NCBI GenBank assembly: GCA_015680685.1
Contig: MNCI01030805.1
Span: forward strand, 225,119-289,118
Reading direction: 5' to 3'
DNA: 64,000 bases
DNA from: Gnetum montanum
Lineage: Eukaryota; Streptophyta; Gnetopsida; Gnetales; Gnetaceae
Made by a program: the position numbers and the translations under genes
Notes under the pieces: generated by a model
Databases searched by the model: none
What the model was told of the DNA's origin: nothing
Seen by the model: only the letters and a program-made list of their open reading frames with translations
In this document: piece after piece, positions 48,636 to 60,482 of the stretch
How positions within the stretch are numbered: the first letter of the stretch is position 1
Layout: each line of letters opens with the position of its first letter

Positions 48636-48949
48636 CTATATAAGAAGCTCCTCAATTTTTCACCTTTTTTGTTTTACACATTTTTGTTTCACACATTCTT
48701 TATTTTACATCTTCTTATTTCATGTTCTTAATCTTTTCTAATTTTTGTTTTACAATATCATTAGTACATTTTCTATTTCTTGAATATTTTACACTTTCTT
48801 TTATATTTTCATTTATTCTAATGTGATTTCCTAAATTTTTATTAATAAGCACCAGGCACAATGGTAATTAATTACTTGATGGTGGCATGTACTATTTAGT
48901 TATTTGATTGTTGGCGTTTGGATTCTAGCTTTGCATTTTTTTATAAATA
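48636..48949. other. Region after pol E
   Basis: T-rich, non-coding, similar to 58320-58660 of element F. It continues at 50356 after the solo LTR. Confidence 0.5.
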
Positions 48950-48989
48950 ATTAGTGAAATACCACCAAATCCAGACTAAGGAATCTCGA

Positions 48990-49255
48990 TTGCAAATTTT
49001 TCTAAGTGCTAGAACTACACTCTCCGTACCCCAGAGCATAGTTTTCCTCTAGAAGAGCATAGTTAACACAAAAGCTAGATTTGCAATTTTTTCCAAGTGT
49101 TGAGAATACACTCTCTACTACCCCAGAGCATAGTTAGCCTCAAGTGGAGAGCATAGTTAGCATGAACACCAAGTTTCATAAATTATTTCTAAGTGTGGAA
49201 CTACACTCTCCCCTAGTCCAGAGTGTAGTCAAGCCTAGTCAGCAAGAAAAACCTC
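48990..49255. repeat. Three 90-bp tandem repeats in U3 of solo LTR
   Basis: Units start near 48990, 49079 and 49170, each with tttctaagtg..tacactctcc..cagagcatagtt. They sit where the other LTRs carry palindromic repeats. Confidence 0.7.
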
Positions 49256-49625
49256 CACAACGCAACACCAATACTCAGCTTAGCTCCATCTCACCTTTAA
49301 CAAGCGTAGTTAGCAAAATGCTTCTTTTTGTATCCCATTTTGGCCCCAAAATTGTAGCTGCACTCAACCCCATGCAAGATAATGAAGAGCATAGTCCTTG
49401 AGCATGGTCTCCAAAGTGGCATTTTTTAGGTACCTTGCGATCTTCTTAGCATGCACATGTGGTTGGCAACATAGTCACAATCCTGTAGTCTCCTAGAATT
49501 TGACAAATCATAGCAAAGCACATCACCACCTGACCCAGTGAAGAGTGTAGTTTGATGATAGCGTAGTCATAACTATCCCCTCTGGCACATGGTAGCCATC
49601 CCACATTTCACACTAATCCTAGGCC

Positions 49626-49633
49626 TATAAATA
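49626..49633 (+). promoter_or_regulatory. TATA box of solo LTR
   Basis: TATAAATA aligned with the boxes of the other Tat LTRs. Confidence 0.7.
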
Positions 49634-50355
49634 CCCAGTGCACTCAATGTTTTCAAGGTTGGAAAAAATTGAAGCATTGGAAAATTTCAAGGTTGGCTAT
49701 TCTCTGGGCAAGAGAAAATTTAAGGAGCACTTGGGAGAGAACCGAAGGCATATTGATGAAGTTTCAGATTACCATAGCCCACCATAGTTCACTAGAACAT
49801 TGCAACCCATGGTACACCATGGCAGCCAACCTAGCAAACATAGGCACCTCAGTGGAATGTCAGTCTTCATAGCCAAACACCCTTGAGACTATGACTACAT
49901 TGTCTACTATGCCTATTATGCACCATGTACCTCCTAACTCCTTTTGGTGTTAACTACGCTCAACCCCATTTGGGATGGTATTCCACTTCTCTCTTTCTCT
50001 TTACATTTTTAGCACTTTATTTACATTTTTCATTGTTTCATTCCATAGCCATGCCTAAAACCAAATTTGGATGGTAGTATTCATACATTAACATCCTAAT
50101 TTTTGTCAAAAATCTCTACACTCGACACTCTTAACACTATTGACACCACTTGAACACTTAGCACCATCTCACATCAACATTGTAGCTAACCACACTACAC
50201 CTTGGTTACACTAAGTAAGTTCCTATTTGATCGACAATACCATTCAGGGCACCCCATGTCTACCTTGAATAGGCCCTCACACAAAATTGGAGTTAGGTTG
50301 TGCTCCTATGGAACTCAGTGTTCTAGCCATCGACGTTTTCAGTCACTATAATTAG

Positions 50356-51073
50356 GACATGGTTTCTTTTTCCTAAAATAGGTAGTGATTCCACAACATT
50401 CATCCATTCACAAACTCAAAGGTTTTCCTTATCCTAGAAATATGTAGTCCCTTTCTCATTAACAAAACTATAACAAATTTGTAACTTAGGTATTTTTTAG
50501 ATTTGGAAAGGATTCAAAGGATTGAATAGGGTGTGATTTCAAGGGGATTTAGTATGCTTTGTGCCTTTTTTCTTACTTGGGTGCATGTGTGTTTTCATGG
50601 ATTTCTTACTATTTTGTGTCAACCAACAAAAGGAAGTTGAATAACTCTTTTCATGATGTGGTTCTCATAAAAAAAAACAATTGGAATTCAAAGCACATCC
50701 CTTAGATATAATAAATGAATAAGTCTTTGCATGGTGTGGTTCCGATTTCAAAAATGATGGAAATTCAATGCATACCCCTTAGACAAAATAAACAAGCTAC
50801 AAGCATTGGTTATGGTACTAGAAAGATATATTACCCATGCCTAAAGGTTCCCTCTAACTAAGGCCCTTCCTTACTTCCTACTTCTCTTCTTTTCTCTAAT
50901 AAGGAATGGTGGTTATTCTATGAAAGCACTCTTGTATCTCAGGGAGGTGGACTCATCCAAGAATGGTGATGCAAAGTCACTAAATGTGGTTGGTTTTGGT
51001 CTGGACTAAGGATGGATCTTATCAAGTCATTTAACCATAAAATTTACAAGGGACTTCATGTAACCATAATCAG
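50356..51073. other. Post-pol region of element E
   Basis: Matches 58660-59392 of element F, including repeated blocks of the form gcatggtgtggttcc..ggaattcaaagcac (about 50655-50790). The third ORF present in F is absent: the match ends just before the LTR at 51074. Confidence 0.6.
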
Positions 51074-52013
51074 TGATGAGTCATGTTTTGCTAGTTATGT
51101 CAACAAAACCTCATCGACACGACTTTGTCATCTGAGGCTTATCAATGAAGCCTAGTTGATGTATCATATTATGCATCGACATTGCCCCATCGATGTAGTG
51201 TCATGTGTGTAGCTATAAATATTTTCTTGCAACCACATTTATGGCACAGGTAGATTATAGTTGTAGTAGAGCTCTTCCATTTTTTCCATTTGAAAGTTAT
51301 AATTTTTCCTTCGAGTGCTTGCAGCAAGAGTCATTGAGTGTACAAATCTTTATTTGAGCATTGTTGTACCTGAGCATGATAGTGTGTGCAACAATAAAGA
51401 TGAGCTTGTTGATAAACCTTGCAGCACTCTAGATAGATTATTTATTTCATTTATGCATTTAATGTTTTTCATTATTTATTAAATTTTTTCAATTACTTAT
51501 TAATTATTTTCCAATTATTATGTTAATGAAGTAATTAAGCCAAATAGATTACACACATACGTATGACCGCTTCGAGCATAACACATATTCACTTGGTAAT
51601 CCCAGTAGCATTATTGCTTGGTACACCTAGTAGCATAGCGCTTGGTTGCCCAACAGCAAATATGTGGGTTTAGGATGTGTATGAAAAGTGCAAATATATA
51701 CTTATGTTAGGATTAGTTAAATTATTAGTTAATTAGTTAATTTAAATTAGTTAATTAAATCCTTTTTTATCTACAATTCAAGCACCGAACTATAAAACAT
51801 AAAAATGATAAAAATTGAATGCCTCAGTTACAGTTAACCATACCAATGAATGTCACAAGTGTAACTGGGAAGAAAATGATTGACCTTAGGGCTAGATTCA
51901 CTTCCTAAAGGACTAGTGCACTAGAAATAATAAAGTCTGCAGAATTCAACCAGATCGTGTGTGAACGCTTTTGGTTCGTATGGTTGGGCATAAGGGTACC
52001 TTGTTGCTCATCA
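51074..52013 (+). mobile_element. Athila-like LTR (5' LTR of F, also 3' end of E)
   Basis: Begins tgatgagtcatg, as does the 3' LTR at 63575; TATAAATA at 51214-51221. The end is set at about 52010-52013, just before the primer site. Length about 940 bp. U3 has repeated gcatcgac and atgatgcatcat-like sequences and a TGAGTCA site at 51077. It appears shared by the E remnant and element F. Confidence 0.82.
51214..51221 (+). promoter_or_regulatory. TATA box of Athila-like 5' LTR
   Basis: TATAAATA in agctataaatatt; the same box lies at 63700 in the 3' LTR. Confidence 0.75.
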
Positions 52014-52014
52014 T

Positions 52015-52034
52015 TGGCACCATTACTAGGGATT
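52015..52034 (+). promoter_or_regulatory. Primer binding site for tRNA-Asp
   Basis: tggcaccattactagggatt is a mutated form of the tRNA-Asp complement used by Athila elements (tggcgccgttgccggggat). Differences are mostly transitions. Confidence 0.75.
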
Positions 52035-52168
52035 TTTTTTGTGGAATGTGCACTATTTAGGTCTAAGTGAATATCATTAATATCGTTGTACAAACCTCAA
52101 GGTCAATATCATTCCCACTATACATTGAATTATAAAAGCACAGTGATAATTTCATTTTATTTTGCAAA
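52035..52168 (+). other. Leader before gag F
   Basis: Short non-coding stretch with no distinct motif. Confidence 0.4.
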
Positions 52169-55100
52169 ATGTCTTCTTCTTCTCATAAGCACGAAGATAC
52201 CAAACCATAGGTCCCACAAGAATGCAAGGTTGTATACAGTCATCCAAATGAGTTTGTGCCAAATTTTACCTTCATCCTACATCAAGGATGAACATATGTG
52301 ATGGCATGATATGAAGGGAAATGTTGTCTTGTTCCCTGATCAATTTGTATCTAGGATGCTATTCAAAACCCTTAAGAAATAGCAAATCTTCACAAAGAAT
52401 ATGTTGTGGATGGATACGACACTCAAAAATACTATCCCACTAAAACACAATGCAAACGAGATCAACATTAGGAGGAACCCTATGAAGCTACAAAGGGGAA
52501 ACATTACACTAACCCATTGTTCCTACTAGATCAAGAGGACAATGAGGATCCTCCCTTGGAAGGTTCCCAACATGAAGATTCTCCACCCCCTACTATTGAT
52601 GGCAAGGGTGTGAACCTAACCTTGTGATTCACTATTTACAAATTAGGTTTAGGAAAGAGTCATAGCCAAGGTAGGGACACAGCAAGCACCACAACATGAA
52701 TGGATCTAAGGATGGTGATCATAATAAGCATAAGAGTGGTTGTGGTCATGGTCTACCTTCCTCTTCATCCTCTTCATCTGATTCCAAACGTTCCTCTTCA
52801 TCTAAAAATTCTCATGAAAATCGTCATTGAAATAACCATGATGAAGGTGATCAACGAAATAACAATGACCATGAAGGCTACCAAAATCGAAGGGGTAGCT
52901 GAAACCATCATCAACGTCATTGATGCAGTAATGATGATGAACCCTTATTGGTGACTCTAAGTATGCTCAATATTGTAGAGGAAGTGAAAATCCCAACCAG
53001 GCATATGAAGGATAGCTGGATCAAGCACCTAAATATGAAAAATATCCCAAAATTTAAAGGGGGATATAATTCTGATCCATAGACACATCTACAAGCTTTT
53101 CAAGATGCCTATGCCTTACAGAACATAGAGAATGAGTGGCAAAAACTCAAGCCTTCCTGAGGAAAATCATTAAGGAAGCTAAAAGTTGGTACTAGTCCTT
53201 AGAGCCAGAATCTATCCACAAGTGGAGTACCATGTTAGAACTATTTAATGACAAATACTAGACATACTCTAGAGTGTCTAATCTGAGAAGGCAAACCCAA
53301 GGCTGGAAACAAGGAGTATATGAACCCTTGGATGATGCCATGGGTCAATACTATTCACTCCTACATTGATACCCTGGCCATGATTACTCTTAAAGGGAAC
53401 AACTTTACCACATCATAGATGGACTCAGACTAGAAATAAGAGGAACCCTTGGGGTGTATGGCTGAGGAAGGTTGTCTAAAATGAAAGCTCATTAGATTGA
53501 AAGGCTAATTGAGTAGGTAGCAAAAGAAGAAGGTGAGCTATGAAAAAGGGAAAGTGCTAAAGAGCATAATAGGGACCTATCCATCAGAAAATGAGAGGTC
53601 TGATTTTGTGATAAGGAATCACCACTCAATGAAGTGGTAAATAGAAAGAACTTTCCCATTAAAAAATATATTTATGATATTTCAACCAAATTTGACAAGT
53701 TATGGGACTCTTTGGATGAAAAATTTCAAACCACTTTAAAGATTGCTGAAGAATACAAAGAGCAAAATAGTGATCATAATCGCAGGAGGTAAAAAGAAGC
53801 TAAACATCCCTACTAAAGATGTATGGGCAAAGCTGCTACAATAGAGGAAGTTGTGGAGTCTGACTCTAATGATGAAATTGAATGTTACATATGTCAATAC
53901 AAACATCCAAAGGGATGTTACCTTGTGGTGTGACACTTACAAGAGTCAGGGGTGTACACATTGAATCCTCGCCTAGCACATAGGCAAGATCCAAGATGAT
54001 TACCTTACCCTCAAGGTAGTCGAAGATAGTTCCACCAATAGCAACAAGCTTACTATCCAAGTGGAACTCCTCAAAAACCTTATGAACAATACCAACAATG
54101 GTACCAACCACAATCATGGGGAATGCCACTACCAAGGTAGCAGTACCCTTAAAAGTAACCAAATCCATAGAAGTACTATGTTTAGCAGCCTGTCTCCCCT
54201 AGAATTTCTGCAAGTCATCTATCATTCCGGCATCACTATTACCCTCTAGAGTATCATCAAACACATTCACCATCTACTTGAGGGAAAAATCCATATTTGT
54301 ATCCTTATCATCCTCCACATTCCTCTACATCTACACCTCCACCTACAACCCAATTACCTCCTACTTCATCTATGTAGGATAATATTCCTTCACAACTGCA
54401 ACAATGAAATGCTACAAGGGTTTGTGCACTCATAACTGGTTTTTCAACCAAGTGATTCGAATAATTGATCAAGGAAAAAACCTTTCTTCTATCCCAGTAG
54501 TCCTCTCTAGCCCTCACAACCTACTCTAGCTAATCATCCTACATCTCCATCACCCTCATCCTCGGTATCAAATACCTTTGAGTGCCCTTGAAACCAAGTG
54601 CCACCTAGGATCCACACTGTAATGCTAACTCATGTTGTTTCTAACTAGATCAAGGTTGTCAATCTTTCTAAAAAGGATCTGACCTAGGAAGTCCACTCAT
54701 CTATCTACAGATTGCTAGACAAGAGCCATGCACAGCTCTTGTTGACTCTAGTTCTGGAGCTAACAACATCTCCCATGACATGTACAAGGCCTAGAACATA
54801 CCACCTCTTAAGAAGAGCAACATTAATTTAGAATAAGCATATTAGTCGATTACTATTCATTTAGGATTACTATAGGACATTATGACCATAGTTTGTGGGT
54901 GGTCCTATCCTGCTAATTTTCTAATAATCAATGTTGACAACTACAAAAATGACTCCCCCATCATCATGGGAACGGCTTGGTTAAGCACGGTCGATGCATG
55001 AATGGGTATAAGGGACCTATCTCTTGAAATATCTAAGGAAAATGAGCTAGGAAAGATTGAGAAGAAGCTTATTCCATGCATTGCATATAGCGATAATAGG

Positions 55101-58100
55101 TGCAATTACATGCAAAAGATTTGATCCAACAAGAGCACATACATTAAGGCATGCAATCAGTGTGCACAAGAAATTAACATTTAAAGGTGTCTATACATAG
55201 TAGCCACAAAGCAGGAGGGCACCCAGTGGTTGATAGCTAATTCAAATAGTAGCACAATCTTCATGGAGCCAACTGAGAGCTTAACATGTGCATATGTTGA
55301 AGGCATGGATAAAATTGAACAAGTCCATTCCCAACTCCCTGATGAAGATGATGATAACTATTGGGGAGAGTTGAAGATCCCTGATGACTTCAAGTAGAAG
55401 CCCTTAGAACTAAAAACTTTACCTAGCGATATGTAGTATGCATTTTTAAAGAATGGTCAACCAGTTATCATTAATGTCAAACTTGCTCCTTAAAAAAAAG
55501 AAAAGTTGTTGAAGATGGTGAATAAATGGTCAACAGCCTTTGCTTGGTTATATCTAGAGCTAACAAGAATCAATCCAAGGATATGCCAGCATTGCATCTA
55601 CACTAACCCAACCATAAAGCCTAGAAGATAGCTGTAGAGGTGGCTAAACAACAAATTAAAGAAAATCATCATGGAGGAAATAAAGCAACTCCTCAAGGTG
55701 GGGTTCATCTATCCAATCATGAATAGTGAGTGGGTTAGTCCAGTCGTAATTATACCAAATAAGGATGGAAAATGGCAGGTTTGCATCAACTTCACGCTAT
55801 TCAATATGGTAACATTTAAGGATCACTTTCCTTTGCCATTTGTAAATCAAGTGTTAGACACCATATTTAGGCATTGTTATTATAGCTTCTTGGATGGTTA
55901 TAGTGGCTACAACCAAATCCAAATTGCACTAGAGGATCAGGCCAAGACAAGATTCAAAAGTCCCTAGAGGACTTTTGCATACTGTAAGATGTCATTTGGC
56001 CTATTCAATGCCCTTGCAACATTTCAATGCTTGGTTCTTAGTATCTTTCAATAGAAAATCTATAGTGGTGTTGAAGTCTTCATGGATGACTTCTCCACCT
56101 ATGGAACTACCTTTGAGCAAGCTTTGGACTAACTTGAGCAAGTATTGAAAAGATGTGAAGAGACAAACCTATGGCTTACCTGGTAAAAGATCCATCTTAT
56201 GGTCCAAGAAGGCATTATGTTAGGGCACCAAATTTCACAAAAATGGATTGAGGTAGACCTAGAAAAGATAAGGATCATCCAAGGAATAACACGCCAACCA
56301 GAGACCATTATAGATGTTCGTTCATTCCTTAGACACACTGGCTACTATCGATGATTTATTCTAAATTTCTCTAAGATCGCAAAGCCATTGGTAAAGCTTA
56401 CAAAGAAAGATCACCTTTCATCTAGACCAAGGAATGTGAACACGCATTCCAACAATTAAAGGAGAAACTCATAGAAACACCAATCCTACAAGCGTTAGAC
56501 TGGTCCAGACCTTTCCACATCATGATGAATGCATCTAACTATGCCTTGGGAGTTGTGCTCATGTAGATGGATGATAAGAAACATCTATATAACATCCACT
56601 GTGTGAGCTGAAGCATTGTGGGGCCACAGTTAAACTACACCACCATGTAGAAAGAATTAATGGTAGTGGTGTACATGCTAGAATAGACATTTTGTGCTAG
56701 GTTACAAAGTATTTGTACATACGGACCACAATGTAATTCACTTCCTTATGAATAAGTCAACAATGAGCCCTCCTATCATACGATGGCTTGTGATCTTGTA
56801 GAAATTGGATCTCACTATGGTAGATTGAAAAGGGATCAAGAATGTGAGTGTTGACCACCTCTCTTACTTAAGATGGAATAACAAAGAGAAGGAGATCACA
56901 CTCTTTGGTCAGTTCCTAGACGAACTCCTCTTTGCTAGAGTGATAAGTGAACAAACACCTACAAAAGCAACATGGTATAATGGCATCCTCACATATATTC
57001 TCACTTAAGAGATGCCATAACACTTGGATTTTAGGAAGAAGAAACAATTTTTTCATCAAGCCAAATACTTCATAGAAATCAACGAACACCTTTACAAGGT
57101 GTGTGCCAATGGTTTGATTCGTTGGTGCATCCATAATGAAGATCAACTACGTGTTCTCTAGGATGCTCATGAAGGGCCTTACAGAGGCCACTATGTAGGC
57201 AGATGCATAGTCATAAAAATCTTGATGGCAAGATACTATTTGCCCACAATTTCAAGAACACCCACTAGTTCATCAAGTCTTGTGAACATTGTCAATGTGA
57301 TAGGGGGATGATTGCTCTCATGGAAGGTCCTCAACAGTGGATTCAACCACTAAAACCTTTTGACATATGGGGCATTTACTTCATGGGTTCCATCACATCC
57401 ATGTCCAATGGAAAGGCATATATTATAATAGTATTCAACTACTGCACAAAATGGGCAGAAGCAGTAGCCATTACTAATTATACATCATCCACTACTGCCA
57501 AGTTTATACAAAAAATATCATGAATAGGTCTGCGATGCCATGTTCACTTATTTTAGATAATTCAACTCATTTCATAGGTGCCACATTTAGAAAATTAATG
57601 TAATGCTTAGGGGTAGAACATAAATTAACAACACCGTATGACCCCCAAGCCAACAATCAGGCAAAGGTAACCAATCGAGAAATTACAAAAATATTAATGC
57701 AAACAATTAGCAAATATAGGAAGGATCAGAGTACAAAGTTTAACAATGCTCTCTGGGCTTATTGTTCAACTTGGAAACTTCCTATTGGCTATTCTCCCTA
57801 CAAGTTAGTGTATGGAAAACTTCCAATGCTCCCAATTCAATTCGAGATTTGTACACTCTCAACAGCCAATGATCTAAACCTTGACCTAAGTTTAGCACAA
57901 AAGGAAATATTGATAAATCTAAATGTGCTAGATGAAAATTGATTGGTAGTCCTATCCTTGAATGAGATGAACAAGGCATTTAGTAAGCAATGTCATGACC
58001 TTAGAATTAGGAAAGTAAAACCTCAACCAGGAGATAAGGTTCTTTACTAGAACCCCACAGATGTACCCCAGAAGAAAAATTCCAAACATTGTGAAAGGGA

Positions 58101-58319
58101 CCTTATATAATTGATCAAACCTTTTCTTTTGGGGCCATGTTGATCTACAAACCTGACAGCCCAAATAAAAAGCAATTGGTCAACATCCAACAAGTTAAGC
58201 CTTTCCTTGAACCAAAATAGGCTAGTGCAACTACTCCCTCAATGGCTGGACAACCACATCCTATTTTTCAAATCTTCTCCTTCCAACTCAGTCATGGGGA
58301 AGATGGCCATCCATGCTAA
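52169..58319 (+). pseudogene. gag-pol: Athila-like gag-pol F (broken)
   Basis: Start taken at ATG 52169. A Ser/His/Asn-rich linker (about 52690-52930), gag core (about 53000-53560, with MKNIPKFKGGYNSDP), a degenerate CCHC knuckle (about 53880-53925), protease (about 54720-55020, ALVDSSSGANNIS and IIMGTAWLS), RT (about 55660-56340, WVSPVVIIPNKDGKWQVC, FLDGYSGYNQIQIALED and an intact FMDDFSTYG near 56080), RNase H (about 56460-56870), integrase zinc region (about 57160-57300) and core (about 57340-57790), C-terminus to TAA at 58317. At least three changes of frame and many stops. The GQPxPIFQIF tail is shared with pol E, which supports this stop. Confidence 0.9.
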
Positions 58320-59924
58320 TCATTACCATGGCCTCTTAGTTTTTCTACCTTTTTTTTCATGTTTTTGTTTTTTACAAATTATTTATTTTACAAATTCTTG
58401 ATTTTTCTCAAATTCTTCTAATTTTACACCATCTTTAGTACATTTGAACCTTCTTGACTATTGTACATTTTCTTATATATTTTACTTTATTTTGCTTTCT
58501 TTTTTTTAAGTGTGATATTTTCTCATTTTTGCTAGTAAATGTGCTTTATTATCATAGGACACAATGTTGTTGTTGTTGTTTAATAATGATGGTTTGTGCT
58601 TAATGTGTGATTGTTGATGTTTAGTTTCTATTTTTGAATTCTGATGTCTGATGTCTTTGACATGGTTTATTTTTTATGGGCTAGGCAGTGAGTCCATGTC
58701 ATCTGCTCATTTATTGACTCTATGATTTTCCTTATTCTAGGAATTTGAAGTCCCTTCCATTAAAGAAACTATTAATCAATCAGTAACCTTGGTAGTTTTG
58801 GAATTATTAAAGATTCAAAGGTTTGTAAAGGGTGTTACTTCAAGGGAAATCAATACTCTTTGTCCTATTTTTCTTTCTTGAGTGCTTGAGTGTTTTTCAT
58901 AGACTTCTTACCGTTCCACACCATCCATTGAAGAAAGTCAACATAATGTCATTGCATGGTGCGATTCCCATTCAAAAAAATTAAAAAAAAACAAAGAAAA
59001 GGGAATGGAAATTCAAAGCACACCCCTTTGACACAAATAATTCCTTACATCGTGTGGTTCCCATTTCAAAAAAAAATGATGGGAATTCAAAGCACACCCT
59101 TTAGACAAATAAATGGGCTACAAGCACTGGTTATGGGACTTGAACAACATGCACCTATGCCTAAAGGTCCCCTCTAACTAAGGCCCTCTCTCTTACTTCC
59201 TAATTCTCTTTTCCTCTCTTTGTGGAATGGTGGTTGTTTTTTGGAAGCATTCTTGTATCTCGAGTGGGTGGATCAATCTTAAAGTGGTGATGCAAAGTCA
59301 CTAAAAGTGGTTGGTTTTGGTTTGGACTGAGGATGGAACTTCTTGGGTCATTTTAAATACAAATTCCACAAGGGACTTCTTATGACCTTAATTTGAAACT
59401 CCATTCCATCTTCTCTATCATCCATCCATTCTATCGTAATTAACCTCACTACCATGTTCTATGTTATGCTCTATGTCTTACTCTAATGTGCTAGGATTCT
59501 CAAGTACATTCTTTTGAGTTGGTCTTTAACTTGTCATGATCATTAAACCAACTATGGGGCCCATGGACTCCTTCGTTGAGGTTATGCAAGGGAAAAAAGG
59601 GCATGAGCCTGCTATGGGAACAACTCAGTTGCATAGCTCTTGGCTTGGTTAGTTAAGGATCCTTACCTTTGACATTGCTAAAATCCAATCTTTCGTGTAT
59701 TCCATTGCATAAACTTCTCAGTACTCCTTAATCTTTTACTTCATTCATCCACTAAATCAATTTTTTTCCATTTTTTCAAATTTATGAGCTTTAACACCCT
59801 CTTCTCATGTTTTCATACTAATCTTGGTCTTTAGAGCTTTCATTTGACACCAATTTCACTCAAAAACTCTTCATATTTTGCAAGTTTGACTAAGGTTAAA
59901 GTTTGACTATGGTGGTCAATGGTT
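58320..59924. other. Spacer between pol F and third ORF
   Basis: Non-coding. 58660-59392 matches 50356-51073, including gcatggtgnnattcc blocks and a run of A-rich sequence at 58975-59000. 59393-59924 has no counterpart in element E. Confidence 0.55.
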
Positions 59925-60163
59925 GCATCATTGAGGCCCCATTGACACATCCACCCTAGTCGATGAGGCGCAATCTACTAGGCCTTGTTGATGCATCACA
60001 AAAACCCTATATATACCACTGAACACTTTGCAATATTTTACCATTTGCTCATAACACAAGGGGAGTTTTTCAAATTTTTCAAAGCCAAAAAATCTTTGAG
60101 AGCTCATAACCTCCAAACTATTTATTCAAATCACTCCATTTTTTGATCCTACACTTATCAAAG
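59925..60163 (+). promoter_or_regulatory. Internal promoter-like segment, U3-related
   Basis: aggccttgttgatgcatca (59980-59998) differs at one base from aggcctagttgatgcatca in the 3' LTR U3 (63635-63653); gttgcatca and gaggc elements upstream are also shared. TATATATA follows at 60008-60015. It could drive a separate transcript for the third ORF, or be a leftover piece of an LTR. Confidence 0.5.
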
Positions 60164-60482
60164 GTAAGATCTTTATCATGGGTGCCGCAAACCTTAAGGT
60201 TTCTGATGAAAAATCAATGAAAATTTTTGTAAATTTTCCTAACTCACCCAAAGGGTTAATAACCTTAACAAGATATAAACATCAACTTTTTCACAAATTA
60301 ACCCTTCCAGCAACCTTTGAGATGATTTATTAATAAAAATACATAAATAAATGATAATTGGATTAATTAAAATAACCATAACCACAAGTTAGCAAAGTGT
60401 AACTATCCTTAAGAGATAAGGTATCCCAATTGTTTCAAGGTTATACAATAATTGCTAATCCATGATTTTATTGTGATTATAG
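60164..60482 (+). other. Predicted 5'UTR intron of third ORF
   Basis: Donor aaag|gtaagat at 60164 and acceptor ttgtgattatag ending at 60482, immediately before ATG 60483. AT-rich, 319 bases. Predicted from splice signals only. Confidence 0.5.

Larger units (their letters stand above)
48950..50355 (+). mobile_element. Solo Tat-type LTR inserted in element E
   Basis: LTR 48955-50350 (1396 bp), from tgaaatacca to tcactata, with the 5-bp duplication attag at 48950-48954 and 50351-50355. It contains TATAAATA at 49626 and the same 3' block as the other Tat LTRs (gatcgacaataccattcagg). Sequence on the two sides joins into a continuous match to element F. Confidence 0.92.
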
